From contig OZ026630.1 of assembly GCA_964020975.1 (NCBI GenBank), positions 22,495,712-22,559,711 of the forward strand: a stretch of DNA of 64,000 nt. The letters run 5' to 3'. Position 1 is the first letter of the stretch; every line of letters starts with the position of its first letter. The translations under genes were made by a program, and so were the position numbers. Below are positions 49,739 through 63,197 of this stretch, one piece after another. Below the pieces are notes generated by a model. It was not told where the DNA came from. It ran no database searches and was given only the letters and a program-made list of their open reading frames with translations. Origin of the DNA: Hermodice carunculata. Its lineage: Eukaryota; Annelida; Polychaeta; Eunicida; Amphinomidae.

Positions 49739-52655
49739 GTTACTTAGCTTGAATATATGGGTAAAGATTGATCTACACATAAATGTAAATCGGTACCAAA
49801 TATTTGACCAAGTGACCTAGTTTTCTAAATGAAGCACTCTGAGTTGAGACTCACATTTAGTCCATTCCTACGATGTTTGAAGCAGATGTACGAGGTACTA
49901 AGAGCCCACAGAGATAGTGTATTTGATGGATGTTCATGCGACCCAGATACCTGACTTTGTGACCTAGATTTATTTCATGGCACACATTTTTGTCTTCATA
50001 TGTGGCTAAGTGAATTTTTGCAAAACTAAGTCAAACAAGTAATAGTGAATTTTGGTAAAACTAAGTCAAACAAGAAAGATTTTATTTTCTATTGACATAC
50101 AATACATGAATTCATCACTGTGACAGACATTTGGCCAAACGCCCATCACTTATGCACATTTTGAAACTAATCTGACAAAAGATGCGAGATTAGTTGCAGA
50201 TACAACAAGTTCAGGGTAAGACATAAATGCACTGAAGGACAGACAAAAAGGAAGGACATAAATTATGCTATTGCAGAGGCATTTTAATATTTAAATATGG
50301 AAATACCCAGGAAATGCATATACTAAATAGCTCACTTCATTTGAGCATGCACATGCTCTACTTTGTAGACAAACAGACAGATTCACTGAGCAACTCTTCT
50401 TTCCTAGTTGTGGTAGTGATTTGCTGTGACCTGTCCCACTGCAACTAAAAACAGTGGATAACCTCATAAGCAACTGAACTTTTGGGATGTTTGGTTGCAT
50501 ATAACTAGTACATCTTTGGGAATACATAGTAACATTATTTTCATTTGAAGGCTTTCATATTCAAGGAAAGATCTGAGAAAGAACTTGATGAAGCTGGTCC
50601 AAAGCTGCTACTGTCTAGGACCAAGGACCATCACACCCTATCAATAATTTTTGTAGCATTTTCAAAGAAATTTACAATTATTTCTATTATCATATTTTCA
50701 ATATAAATTGTTGCCTGCTAGACAGACTGACCTTTTCGTTTTTTCTCCACTCCACTGGAATTAACATGGAGCTTGGCCTGGTGAGGATGCAACATAAATT
50801 GATACCATATCCTTGAAATGGAAACAAGAAGGGAGATACCTTCAACTTTACACATCTTTAGTATACTTTTTATACTTGGAGGAACTATGCATATATACTT
50901 TTACTCTAGGAGTATACGCCAGATAGTTACCAACCTGAAGAATAATTGACATGCACCACAAGCTACTTACGTAATGCATCACTCCTTCTGCAGCATATTC
51001 TCACCATTACAGACATTCACAAATACCACCCAAACATAACCATAATATAGGTGTATGCATGAATCATCCCCCCAGGTCAAATGCACACAGTTCATATGCA
51101 AATGACCAAAATCAGACTTTAATCTGAGCATCTTTGTTCAGTTATGGAGCAGTTTGCCAAATTTCTCAAATAATCTGCATTCTATCTTTGCAATTTGAGT
51201 AAATGTTTACTTTTTTGTGGATGGCCAGACAATTAGACAAATAGGTGTCCAAGGATTGTTATCTGGCTTGGCATGACAATCAAAATGCACACTCGGATTC
51301 AGTATCACACACATGCATTATTCTAGGCTAATCACAATGAAACCAAACCTATTTTGTTTACTTCTGTCTTTGTTTTGCATTTTCCTATTGCTATAAATCT
51401 CCGACATAAAATAAATAACATAATTGTAATGGAGAATCAAATTTCTGTTGCTCATACAAAAATATGGCACCATTCACAGTTGTTGGGGTTTTTTTGTTTT
51501 TTTGTTTTTTGGTTTTTTTTTTTTTTTTTTTGCACAGTTATTTTTGCACATGGCAAATGCCACACTGTTTTCCCAACACAAATCTTTAAAGTAATTGTAT
51601 TGGCTGGCATTGACTGAGGTCACGCCTTCACACCTACAATGAGGTCACCTACTCTCTTACATTCCACTACTACTGAGAGTATTCAACTGCAATATGTCCA
51701 GAAGCAATTTCACCTGTCGATTAATTAATTTCTTTGTTCGTCTTGGTCATGTTGGACAAACAAATAAAGCAATGTGTCTTGGCTTTTACTGCTCTCCAGA
51801 CTGGAGTAAAGGCTTACAGCTACATAAAGATCGGATCAAATTATTTCTGTTCAGGTCATTGTTTTTTAATACAAAAATTCAAAAGCTGTTGATCACAGCC
51901 TGGGAATACATACAAAGCTCTATGTGCCCTTCATAGACTGCACATAAGATTACACAGAATGATATAGACTATTTATCTAACCTATTCTAATCATGCAAAT
52001 TAAAGTGAATGTGTGTTACTTACTGTAGATTTGACATTTCTTTGATAACAATATGGCACAGATCATGGGGAACTGGTATCATAGAAGATGTGTTCCAATA
52101 CAAAACAAATTAAACATACCAATTACTGATATCAAATACCATGATTACCATTGTGGCTGAAGTCCACCTGGTGGTCATATAAAACATTTGGTAACCTGCT
52201 GCAGTATGTACATTAGTATTTCTTCTTCAAGGGAATGAAAAGTAATAAACTGCATAAGTCAATTTTTGTCATGCTTTTCCAGTCACGATTAAATTCACTA
52301 CAAATATTCCTTATAACTGTTTTTGGATTGGTGACAAAAAAGTTCAGTTGTGTGAACAGAAGACCCTAGAAACATTCATATACTCGTCAAAGAATGAGTC
52401 CCAACCTTACTTCAAACTCAAATGTACTTTCCTACATACTATATTAAGGAGTAAATATGGGCCAAGGCCCACCATTACCAAGATCTATTAACAAAAATGT
52501 CAGATTTGCAGCGTCAAAAAAAAAAAAGTCCATTGGCCCATTTCTGGGGGGGTTTTTTGTTTTTGTTTTTTTTGTCCATTTGCATGCAATCTTTACTTTA
52601 TGGGCGTGATACAGTCCACAGCTTTCAAGTTTAAAAAGTTCACAAAATGAAGACA
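49739..52655. other. Non-coding sequence
   Basis: No gene is recognised. TTTTGCAAAACTAAGTCAAACAAG-type words at 50010-50080 form a short two-copy repeat, and T-rich tracts occur at 51483-51533. Confidence 0.4.
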
Positions 52656-54595
52656 TTTATGAGTTAAATGGCAACTTATGGTCAACAAAGCTAAAAAAGT
52701 AATATTGAGTTCTGAACACATTCTGTAGATATCGAGGTAATGAAAATGTGCACATCCGGATGGACAGACAACCCAAAAACATAAAGTGTCCCCCCAAGGG
52801 GCAAACCCTTAAAAATTAGAACTCTACAGTATCACCACATGCTTTGCTTAACCCTCCCACAAGCTACATTTCCACTTAGTTTCAGAAGAATCTATGTGAC
52901 GTTTCTGGAGGAGTCAATAAAAGCCTTAAAACTCCAAAGTTTTGTGGGTTAAAAAAAAAAAAAATGCAGCAGCACATATTTTAAGTCTGGGGGTCCCCAC
53001 AAATGTTCTGATGCAATTTCAGAGCAATTCGCTTGGCAGTTTCAGAAATTTTGCCCCCCCCAAAAGAAACAATTCATTATAAATTCAAAGATCACTGTAG
53101 CACAACCATCTGTGATAACTTAGTAGGAACCTACCCAAGGTACATTCTCACCAAGTTGGAGTTAAATCTGGCTGCCAGTTTTTGATGGGAAGTAAAAAAA
53201 TGTCAATTTTGGAGACACTGGACAGATGGACCAATGATGGATGCCTTACCACTGCAGAACCTCAGCTGAGGCAAAAATATATACATAAAAAAAATATACA
53301 TGTACTAAAAAAAATCAGCACCACCAGTGGTACAAATTAAGGTCTGGGGTTTCTACAAAGTGTCCCTGTGCAATTTCAAAGCAATTGGCCATGTGGTTTT
53401 AGAGAAGATATTTAAAGATTTTGCCAAAAATTAAACAAAAAAACAACAGGACCGTGTGAACAGCCCATGCTCAGCTGACCTAGACATTCATCACACTTGT
53501 CGCTCTGGGAACTTGGGACATGATCGAGGTCAACCATGTACTGAGTAAGTCTGACCTTTATGCAAGAACACTAACATCCGCAACATCAAGGTCCCAGTTC
53601 AAGTAGTTCTCAAGTTAGAGTGAAGGGTAAAACTCATGTATGTTGCACTGTGACCCCAGAAATGATGTCAAGGTCACTCATGTACTGTCTTAATGTGACC
53701 TTCATAGAGAAACATTAACATGTGCAACATCAAGTTCTTAACTCAAAACAGGTCTCAAGTTATCATGTAAACAGTAAATTTCATGTCAGTTGTTGTGTGA
53801 CCTTGAGAATGAAGTCAAGGTCCAAAAATCACTGCAGCATGACCACCTGCACACAATAGGTAGACACTCATAAAGGGTCCCTTCCAAGTTTGACACAAGT
53901 GTGGCCAAAATTATTGAAGTCATAACCATTGCAAGAAATTCCCATGTTAAACTTTCCTACTAAGGGATGGTTCAACATTATCATCATTTTTGAATTAGTA
54001 CTAAGGGTACTAAATTTCATGACCCCCCTCCCTCCCCCCAAATTAGTACTTTTAAAATGATGATTTTCCAAAAAAATCATAGCAAATTGCACAAAACAGG
54101 CCAAAAATTGACCATCATTTTCAATGTTCTGTGAAAGTGTACAGACCCATTTAACCCCCTCCCCCCTTGCGTACTGTAAGTACTAATTAAAAAATGATGA
54201 AAATGTTGAACCAGCCCTAAGACTTTTTAGAGATTTTCAGAAAAAATAATAAAAGATCCAAAAAATCACTGGAGCATGACCATTTGAACAATTTGGTAGA
54301 GACCCAACTAAGGTACATTGTCAATCTGAACAACAGTTTCTTCGAAGAAGTCCAAAGTATCAATCAACATTAGAATACCTATTGACTTACATAGTAATCA
54401 ATAGAAAAGGTACATTTCCCAATAAGCACTGAACTGAAAAAATCGTTAAAAACCAGGAATCAACAGCAGTGCCACCCAGTGAACAATTTTGTTTGACCCT
54501 TCCACAAGAATATATATCCACTGAGTTTGAGCTTAATCTGATTGACGGTTCTCGATGTCAAAAATAGCAAAAATACACAATAAAAACATAACAAA
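52656..54595. repeat. Mosaic of repeat families A and B and GGTCA-rich units
   Basis: Starts with a family A end (TTATGGTCAACAAAGCTAAA). It is followed by family B units ending in CCTCAGCTGAGG near 53262 and CTCAGCTGACCTAG near 53472. Then come two GGTCA-rich units (53500-53830) like those at 45100, and further family B-like units to 54595. The recurring phrase is GTGTCCCTGTGCAATTTCAAAG. Non-coding. Confidence 0.5.
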
Positions 54596-55280
54596 CTAGG
54601 AAAGATGATTTGCTGCATAGCAAATCAGTCTGTGTGTCTTCAAAGCATATCGGTATGGCAATGTACAACAATTCCATAACACAGAGGTAGAAGTTGGAAT
54701 GGCATTTTTATCTATGATACCTTTGAAGTTATTCAAGATTAAAAATTTATAGTGGTGCTATTTCGCATAATTTAAACTGCTACAACTTTTACTTTAAATT
54801 CATTCAGTGTGTAGTGGTCAACAAAATCTCAAATGCTGCTAATTAGCATAATTTAAATGGCTACAACTTTTGCTTTAGATTCATTACCTACACAATGGTC
54901 AATAACCCCCTAGAAAAAGTTACAATGACATCTCTACCTATAACAGTTTTGAAAATATTCAAGTTTTAAAATTTCAAATGCTGCTAATGAGCACAATTAA
55001 AATTGCTACAACTTTTGTTTTAGATTCATAACATGCGTAAATGGTCAATAACCCCCTAGAAGAAGTTGGAATGACATCTCTATCTATTATACTTTTGAAG
55101 ATATTCAAGATCTAAAATTTCAAATGCCCCCCATTTGCAAAATTTTAAACATCTTCATTCCTCTTCATAAAACGGTCGAACTTCTTGTATGGAGGTACAA
55201 TCACGCCAAGTTTGGAGTTTCTATGCATAACAGTGTCTGACAAAAGTGTCCAACAAATTCACTAGTAAAGAAGAAATAAA
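54596..55280 (-). mobile_element. Helitron-like element family C, tandem copy 1
   Basis: On the minus strand this copy ends GATTTGCTATGCAGCAAATC, ATCTTTC, CTAG, then T: a short hairpin about seven bases before a CTAG end, the layout of a Helitron 3' terminus. The interior is several diverged units of about 140 bp with GCTACAACTTTTGCTTT, GGTCAATAACCCCCTAGAA and GAAGATATTCAAG. Copy 2 follows directly in the same orientation. No helicase or other coding sequence. Confidence 0.6.
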
Positions 55281-56038
55281 CTAGAAAAGATGATTTGCTG
55301 CATAGCAAATCAGTGTGTGTGTCTTCAAAGCATATTGGTGTGGCAAGGTACAACAATTTCATAACACAGGAGTAGAAGTTAGAATGACATCTCTATCTAT
55401 TATACCTTTGAAGTTATTCAAGATTCAAAATTTTGAATACTGCTGATTTGCATAATTTAAATTGCTACAACATTTTTGCTTTAGACTCATTACATGTGCA
55501 ATGGTCAATAACCCCCTGGTAGAAGTTGAAATGACGTCTCTATCTATAATAGTTTTGAAGATATTCAAGTTTTAAGATTTCCAATGCTGCTAATTAGCAT
55601 AATTTAAATGGCTATTTTTGTTTCAGATTCATAACATGGCCAATGGTCAATAACCCCCTAGTAGAAGTTGAAATGACATCTCTATCTATAATAGTTTTGA
55701 AGATATTCAAGATTAAAAATTAATTTCAAATGCTGCTAATTAGCATAATTTAAATTGCTACAACTTCTGTTTTAAATTCATTAGATGCGCAATGGTCAAT
55801 AATCCCCTAGAAGAAGTTGGAATAATAGCTCTATCTATTATACTTTTGAAGATATTCAAGATTTAGAATTTCAAATGCCTCTAATTTGCATAATTTTAAA
55901 CATTTTCAATCCTCTGTATAAAATGGTCAAACTCCTTGTATGGAGGTACAATCATGCTAAGTTTGCAGTTTCTATGTATTATAGTGTCCGAGAAAAGTGT
56001 CCGAAAACAAATTTGCTGGTAAAAAAAGAAAGAAAGAA
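55281..56038 (-). mobile_element. Helitron-like element family C, tandem copy 2
   Basis: Same hairpin and CTAG terminus as copy 1. The opposite end, read on the minus strand, begins TCTTTCTTTCTTTTTTTACC, matching the TC expected at a Helitron 5' end. It carries about five internal units, one more than copy 1, so the unit number varies between copies. It abuts copy 3 without spacer. Confidence 0.6.
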
Positions 56039-56776
56039 CTAGGAAAGATGATTTGCTGCATAGCAAATCAGTATATGGGTCTTTAAAGCATATTGGTATG
56101 GCAATGTACAACAATTCCATAACAAATGAGTAGAAGTTGGAATGGCATCTCTATCTATCATAGCTTTGAAGTTATTCAAGATTTAAAATTTCTAATGGTG
56201 ATATTTAGCATAATTTAAATTGCTACAACTTTAATTTTTAATTCATTAGATGCACAATGGTCAACAACCCCCCAGTAGAAGATGGAATGACTTCTCTATC
56301 TATTATAGTTTTGAAGATACTCAAGTTTAAAAATTTCAGATGCTGCTTATTAGCATAATGTAAATGGCTACAACTTTTGCTTTCGATTCATTTCATGCGC
56401 AATGGTCAATAACCCCCTAGAAAAAGTTAGAATCAAATCCCTATCTATAATAGTTTTGAAGATAATCAAGTTTTAAAATTTCAAATGCTGCTAATTAGCA
56501 TAATTTAAATTGCTACAACTTTTGTTTTAAATTCATTAGATGTGCACTGGTCAATAACCCCCTAGAAGAAGTTGGAAGGACATCTCTAGCTATTATACTT
56601 TTGAAGATATTCAAGATTAGAAATTTCAAATGCCCCTAATTTGCATAATTTTAAACATCTTCATTCCTCTGTATAAAACGGTCAAACTCCTTGTATGGAG
56701 GTCATTCATAATAACTTTGGAGTTTCTATGTGTAATAGTGCCTGAGAAAAGTGTCAGACAAATTTGCTGGTAAAAC

Positions 56777-56823
<47 letters not shown>

Positions 56824-56868
56824 AATTCAGTAAAAACAGAAAAGTGTGTGTTGACACACACTTTTAAT
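56039..56868 (-). mobile_element. Helitron-like element family C, tandem copy 3
   Basis: CTAG and hairpin as in copies 1 and 2, and the same internal units. The far end has a long (GAAA)n tract (56777-56825) and then the palindrome AAAAGTGTGTG-TTGA-CACACACTTTT, also present in diverged form after the GAAA tract of the old copy near 6118. This suggests a full-length outer end that copies 1 and 2 lack. Confidence 0.55.
56777..56825. repeat. (GAAA)n microsatellite
   Basis: About twelve GAAA units at the outer end of the tandem array. Confidence 0.95.
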
Positions 56869-57650
56869 TAGAAAAAAATTGCAGCACCATCTGGTGGGCA
56901 AATTAAGAACCAGGGGTCCCTAGGAGTGTTCCTGTGTAATATCAAAGCAACTGGTTGAGTGATTTCGGAGAAGATTTTTTTTTAAGATTTGTCCCCCCCC
57001 CCCCCACACACACACACCCACAAAAAATTAAAAAAATCATTGGAGTATGAATTTTTGAGCAGACTTGGTAGGGACCCACCCAAGGTACACACATCCCCAA
57101 CCAAATTTGAAATAAATGTGGCCCATGTTTTTTTTGAGAAGTGAAAATTGTGAATCGTGGACGTATGAAGGACTATCCTATAAATTCAGCTGACTTACAA
57201 GTCAGTTGAGATAAAAAAAACACATATTAATCCAAAATTATGGAGCATGACCAAGTCAACAAATTTGATAGAGACCCACCCAAGGTAGATTTCCTCCAAG
57301 TTTGATGAGGATCAGACAAACAGTTTTGGAGAACAAGTTGAGACGTGAAATGTGAATGGGCGAGGACAGACAATCTTATGAGCCCAGCTGACTGTATCAA
57401 GTCAGTGAGCTGAAAAAAAAGGACACAAAGATTCATGAAAGATCTAAAAATCAGTGAAGCATGGCCACTTGAAGATAATCTGCAGAGACCTACCCAAGGG
57501 AGATCCCCCCCCCCCCCCCCCGTCAAGCTTGAAGAGGATCTGGATCATGGTTTTTGGAAAGGAAGTCAAAAATATAAATAGTGGATGTGACATGAACAAG
57601 GGATCAAAAGAAAAGCTCAGTCAACTGGCATGTCAGCTGATCTAAAAATT
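56869..57650 (+). repeat. Three tandem family B units with stem-loop ends
   Basis: Units end at GCTGACTTACAAGTCAGTTG (57187), CAGCTGACTGTATCAAGTCA (57383) and CTCAGTCAACTGGCATGTCA (57616), each a small inverted repeat followed by GAGMTAAAA-type or CTAAAA sequence. They share GACCCACCCAAGGTA and TTTGAWGAGGATC words. C-runs lie at 56991-57005 and 57507-57522. Non-coding. Confidence 0.55.
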
Positions 57651-57732
57651 GTGCTGCCCTAAGAAGCTATGGTAAAAAGCTATCCATGACTACCCCATTA
57701 AATGAAACTTTAGGCAGAGTTTCCCTTCACTA

Positions 57733-57805
<73 letters not shown>

Positions 57806-58194
57806 CATTTATTGATTATTGTACAATGGATTGACCAAAAAAAAAAAAAAATTCCCACACTGAAACAATAAATAGCTGGAATATTTTTCACACAGCAACC
57901 CATAATTTGGCATTTGATCCAGGCCTGTTGTGTAGCCATCTTGAGTACAAATCTTCGATTACTGACCAGTGCCAGATTGAGCACAACACAGATGGCAGTC
58001 AAACATATAACAGCTGTGCTGATCAAAGTCCTGAGTCTGCGAACAACTTCTTCATAAATCACCATGATTATTTAGATGCCTGATTGTCCTCACACAGGAA
58101 CTGTATACTCTATATACACTGATCTTCCTTAGATACAAAGCTATAGTCTTAACCAGATAGGTATACGTATATATCTGTATATATATGTAAACAC
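57651..58194. other. Non-coding sequence with an (AT)n tract
   Basis: The AT tract runs 57741-57802, and further TA-rich sequence lies directly before the LINE 5' end at about 58165-58190. No gene is seen. Confidence 0.5.
57741..57802. repeat. (AT)n microsatellite
   Basis: 31 uninterrupted AT units. Confidence 0.95.
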
Positions 58195-60828
58195 CTATAC
58201 ATTGGAGCTTGCTACCGACCTAAAATGGATGACATAGAGACACTGAAATGCTTAGACACATCTCTAAGCAGACTAACCAGTAAAGACTGTAGTATATTAC
58301 TTGGTGGTGATATTAACCTACCCGGATGGGACTGGCCTAATAAGTGTTTAAAACCTAAATCCCCATTTCCTACCATCCACATTGACTTTGGACAAATTCT
58401 GAATGACAACGGTCTCAGTCAAATCGTAGAAGAACCTACGCGTCTCCAAAATATTTTGGACTTAATTATTACCAATAGACCTAATGCTATTAATAGAACC
58501 CAGATATTACCGGGAATTAGCGACCATAATGGGGTCTACACTGAAGTAGATATAAACCCACCCAAGAGGAAACAAGTGCCAAGGAAAATACCCTCATATA
58601 GGAAAGCCAATTGGGAAGCCTTTCGAACCCATGCAAGTGCACTTGTGAAGGAATTATTGACATTGATCCTTACTCGAGTGTGGAAAAAATGTGGTCCGTT
58701 GTCAAGCAAGGCATCCATTCGGGCATTCAATCTTATATCCCCAACAAGATAACAAAGACTAAGGACTCATCCCCGTGGGTTAATCAAGCACTGAAAAGGA
58801 AAATACACAGGAGAGATAAAGCACTCAAAAGGAGTAAGAAAACTGGAAAGATCAGACATGAGAATAAATTTACCAAACTAAAAAAGAAAGTCCAGCATGA
58901 CCTAAGGCGGGCCTACTGGAGCTATGTTGAGGATACGATCACACCTCAAGAGAGTGACACCAGCTCATTCCATACCATGAAAAGATTTTGGAAATTTATA
59001 AAACATCAACGAACTGACCATTGTGGGGTGGCCCCACTAAAGGCCGACGGCAAACTAATTACGGATGCTAAAGGAAAGGCAACAGCATTGAATGAGCAAT
59101 TTAAATCCGTCTTCACCATAGACGATGGTGACAATATTCCATCAACGACTTGCACTGCACCACCAATAGCATCGATACATATTCATACCCCAGGGGTATT
59201 GAAGCTCTTGAAAAACCTAAACCCAAATAAGGCCATGGGCCCGGACAACATTGCTCCCTGCATACTAAAAGAATTGGCTGATGTTATTGCAGAACCACTG
59301 TCGCTAATCTTTAAGAAATCACTTAAAGAGGGAAGAGTACCTGCGGACTGGAAGCACGCAAACGTTTCACCTGTTTTCAAAAAAGGACAGAAGTACGAAA
59401 CCGTAAACTATAGACCAATAAGTCTAACCTGTGTTTGTTCTAAGATCATGGAACATATTGTCTGTAGTAGCCTAATGAACCACGCCAAAACTAATAATCT
59501 ACTGTATCCACTGCAACATGGATTTAGAGAGATGTGATCCTGCGAGACACAACTTTTACAGTTCGTACATGATGTGGCAAATAACATGAGCAGAGGTCTC
59601 CAGACAGATGTTTGTGTGTTAGACTTTTCTAAGGCCTTTGACAAGGTCAGCCACAAGAGACTTATCAACAAACTCAAATGTTACGGCATTACTGGAGAGA
59701 TTAACAACTGGATTGGTAACTTTTTGAGTTACAGACCTCAAGCAGTTGTAGTGGATGGCACCACTTGCAGCAGTATACCCGTCACTTCAGGTGTGCCGCA
59801 GGGCTCGGTACTGGGGCCCTGTATATTCCTATTCTATATTAACGACATTGCAGACGACCTAAACTCAACGGTGCATTTATTCGCCGAGGATACCATGATT
59901 TACCTAACCGTCAAAAATGACAACGACGCCAAACTGCTCCAAAAAGACCTTGACTTATTAACATCTTGGGAAGAGACCTGGATGATGGAATTCCATCCTG
60001 TTAAGTGCGAAGTAGTCTCCATCACCTGAAAGCAGTCTCCAGTCATGTATAACTACACACTACATGGCCAACCCCGTAAACATGTGGATCACATTAAATA
60101 TTTAGGCTTAACCATATCCAAGGACCTTTGCTGGAACCAACATATTGACAACATAACAGCAAACGCGAATAACACCCTTAACTTCCTACGCCGTAACATC
60201 AATGTGAGTAACCCTAAAATCAAGGAGTGTGCATACAAAACTCTTGTACGCCCTACACTAGAATATGGCCAAGCTGTTTGGGACCCATACACGGATAATC
60301 TAACTAACCAACTGGAAGCAATCCAACGTCGTGCCGCCAGGTTCACTCTTCATGGATACAGGCGCACCTCAAGTGTTGGCCAAATGCTCTGTGACCTAGA
60401 ATGGCAACTGTTATCTGAACGAAGTAGAATTGCCAGATTAACCCTGTTTTATAAAATTCATTACCATCTTGTGGCTATTCCGATGCCCTATGTACTCAAG
60501 CAACATCCAGTACCCACCAGGAAAGAAAACACTCTTGCCTACTGCGTTCCATTTAGCAAACAAAATTATCTTTCATATTCATTCTTTCCTCGTACTGCCA
60601 GTGACTGGAATACTCTAAGTGATCAAACAGTTCAGAGTAGCACTCAAGCTTGCTTCAAGAGTGCACTCAGTTTAAAAGACTCTCTCCAACCATGTTTTTA
60701 AACCTCACAAATTAACTCTTTTAAACCTAACCTTCGATGATGATGGACTGCACTAACCCGATGCACACTGACATGCCAGAGCCTTCAACCTACTGAAGTT
60801 GGCGTGGTTACATGGAAGAAGAATAAGA
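58195..60828 (+). mobile_element. 5'-truncated LINE of the CR1/Jockey group
   Basis: The element starts inside the endonuclease domain, directly after TA-rich sequence, and runs through the reverse transcriptase and C-terminal region. A short 3' UTR follows, ending GGCGTGGTTACATGGAAGAA and a GAAGAATAAG tail rather than poly-A. 5' truncation is typical of target-primed reverse transcription. No target duplication was found by eye. The assignment to CR1/Jockey rests on the GVPQGSVLGP and RRAARF motifs and overall order; exact clade is uncertain. Confidence 0.9.
58201..60701 (+). pseudogene. LINE ORF2 remnant: endonuclease C-terminus and reverse transcriptase, inactivated
   Basis: The order is YRPKMDD and GGDINLPGWDW (58300-58335, endonuclease core), SDHNGVY (58519), then RT motifs NPNKAMGPDNIAP, VNYRPISLT, FSKAFDKVSH (about 59628), GVPQGSVLGP (about 59790) and FAED at 59880. 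RRAARF and YRRTSSV near 60330-60370 are followed by a stop at 60701. A frameshift lies at about 58640-58665, where the frame moves after SALVKEL. Two in-frame TGA codons, at 59535 (in HGFREM*SCETQ) and 60027 (VVSIT*K), are plausible CGA-to-TGA changes. The catalytic FADD is FAED, with a GAC-to-GAG-type substitution. The copy cannot make active protein, but damage is light, so the insertion is moderately young. Confidence 0.9.
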
Positions 60829-60875
60829 TCTTTTTGGACATCCTGTTTCAAACCGAGAATCATGACCTTACAATA

Positions 60876-60878
<3 letters not shown>

Positions 60879-60938
<60 letters not shown>
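60879..60938. repeat. (AT)n-(AC)n microsatellite
   Basis: About 26 AT units then four AC units, just downstream of the LINE tail. Confidence 0.95.
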
Positions 60939-60939
<1 letters not shown>

Positions 60940-63197
60940 TATAAAACTTTATTTCATGAGGGTGACTCGTTGAGTGAATCATCACTAATCTCCCCGGATG
61001 CCCTCAAATTTACAACAAGATGTTTCAATACAATATACAATTCAAAATAATACATGATTCTGTGTGCTTTCTGCAATGGACAATGCTATACAGATGTAAT
61101 CTTAATCTTCGTCTAAGACATGTACTGGATTTCAGATCATCTGGATGACATTACATGAGGCACTTCTCTTTTTGAGAAAAGAAATACTTGGGGATTCTCT
61201 TACCTCAACTGGTAAAGAGTTCCATAGAACTACTGCAGAATAGCTTATTGCTTTTTCTTTGAATTCCGTCCTTGGTTTAATTACAAATTATTTGAGACTG
61301 TAGACCTCAAATGAAGGGAATGGGCATCTTTCACATACATAAACATTTTTTTGCATATATTCGAGATTTGTACACAAACAGCAACTTCCTGTATTCAATC
61401 CTTTTCTGTAGTGACAACCAGTTCAACTTTTCAAGTGCTTATTGGTAGCTTCTCCACTGACCTTTAATAATTAAGACTAATAATGCTGCACTTTTATGTA
61501 ATCTGAACAAATTTTACATTTTGGACACCCAGATTTCAAATCATGTCAAACAGCCTGGAAATAGCTCAGAGTTGCATTTAACAATACATTATACAGTGTG
61601 TGAACAGAACTCAAACAGAAACCACAATTTGAATACATACATTTTAACTTGTGAATTAAATTTTTCCAAATATATACACATTAAATGTCTATGTTCTCGC
61701 TTTATGCATTTTACTCAGGATATCTTAGTTCATACATTCTATTGTAACTCGGATACACACTATGGCCATTGAAAGCTTGCCCACTGGTCTCATATTTGTG
61801 TTTTACTGAAAATGCTGAAATCACACCCTTCCTACTAATCTCTTAAGTATAAAACAGTGGTCCCCCTCGTGTAAGACTACCCCAAATGTAGCCAAAAAGT
61901 GGAATTACAAGAGGGGTGGCCTCACTTTAGGGTGAGAATATAATGGAAATACCACACTTTCTGCACAAGAATGCTGGCCTCTGGTTAGAGGGGTCTTATA
62001 AGAGGGGTACCACTTTATTCGATATGAATGCAGACAAGTAAGTAATTTCAGACATTTTTGCAATTATTGAGTGAACTTGTTTATCCATTTCTCTTCTCTT
62101 TTGAATTGTTCTCTCTGGGACAAAGTAAGCATATTTGATCTTGCAAAATTGAAAAAATAGCAGCCATCTTCTCTCAGTTTATTCCCATTCCAAATGCAGA
62201 AATAAGCCCTGCAAACAAACACTTCTGTGTGTGAAGGCTGTCTGCCAGCCTGACTGGTAGACCTTTCACACAAGGAAAGGGGTGAAAAGGTAGTTTACGT
62301 CTGTAATATATTTACCTGTCTAAAATGCTGTGAAAGTTAATACTGCTCAGAATGACTGGATTCTGTCAGTACTGGTCAGCATGCAATGTTTACAGATCTA
62401 TCCCATATCTGTGGGATTTTAACCTATTTTTAAAGTCCTGACTCAGCATACATCATGACATAGCTTTCTTTATTCTAGTTCATGATGCAACAATTTTAAC
62501 AACTATGTTATACACTATGATGGAAGCTATCTGTCTATTGGAAAAATGTTTAAGCTTACAAGCCTGATACAATCGATGAGAAAGCCTAGAAATAATACAT
62601 TGTAATCTATAATTATTCTGAAACAGTACCTCTCATAATCTATGAACCCTAGCTTTGCTGATTGTAGGTGAAGATAAATCTGTTTCATCGCTGAAAGTGT
62701 TTGATATGCTAGTCAAAAGGTCCAGAAATAAAGTCATTGAATATAATGTATCTGGAAGATTGACCTAACCTGAAGCATAAATTCCAGTTTATGTCTGTGC
62801 CCAACTGTGATTATCTATGTTTATCATTATCTGTCGTCACCCTTGGCTGGCACTAGTGGGTCCTGGAACCACTATCTAAACACATGCCTTGGCTACTGCA
62901 GATAGCTCTGTGCACGAAAAATAAACTTCTCAGTGGCGGATTTGGCTTGTCTGACTCTATGGCATTGTCTTTCTGATCACAGATCCACACCACAAGGTAG
63001 ACAGCCCTTACAACCGGACACCCACCCCAGGTGCCACCCATTTCCTTTTTTTGTGCTATATTGAGCCCTTACAATGTAGTGCCATCTGGCTGGGCCACTG
63101 TTCCATGCCCACCCCCCCATAAAATATCCTGATTGGGCAATTTTTTTTCCCTGCAGGAGTGTGTATCAATGAGTAGTGACACTGCCAAAGCTTACCA
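60939..63197. other. Non-coding sequence
   Basis: No gene is recognised except the MITE at 61855-62014. Confidence 0.4.
61855..62014. mobile_element. MITE with CAGTGGTCCCCCTC-type ends
   Basis: The left end CAGTGGTCCCCCTCGTGTAA and the reverse complement of the right end, AAGTGGTACCCCTCTTATAA, pair over about 27 bp, continuing as GACTACCCC / GACCCCTC. The element is 160 bp. A relative sits at 14985. A target duplication is not clear. Confidence 0.6.

Noticed and set aside
54596-56868. CRISPR-like array because of regular repeats
   Set aside because: Units of about 140 bp are contiguous and diverged, with no short identical repeats or unique spacers, and the genome is eukaryotic.
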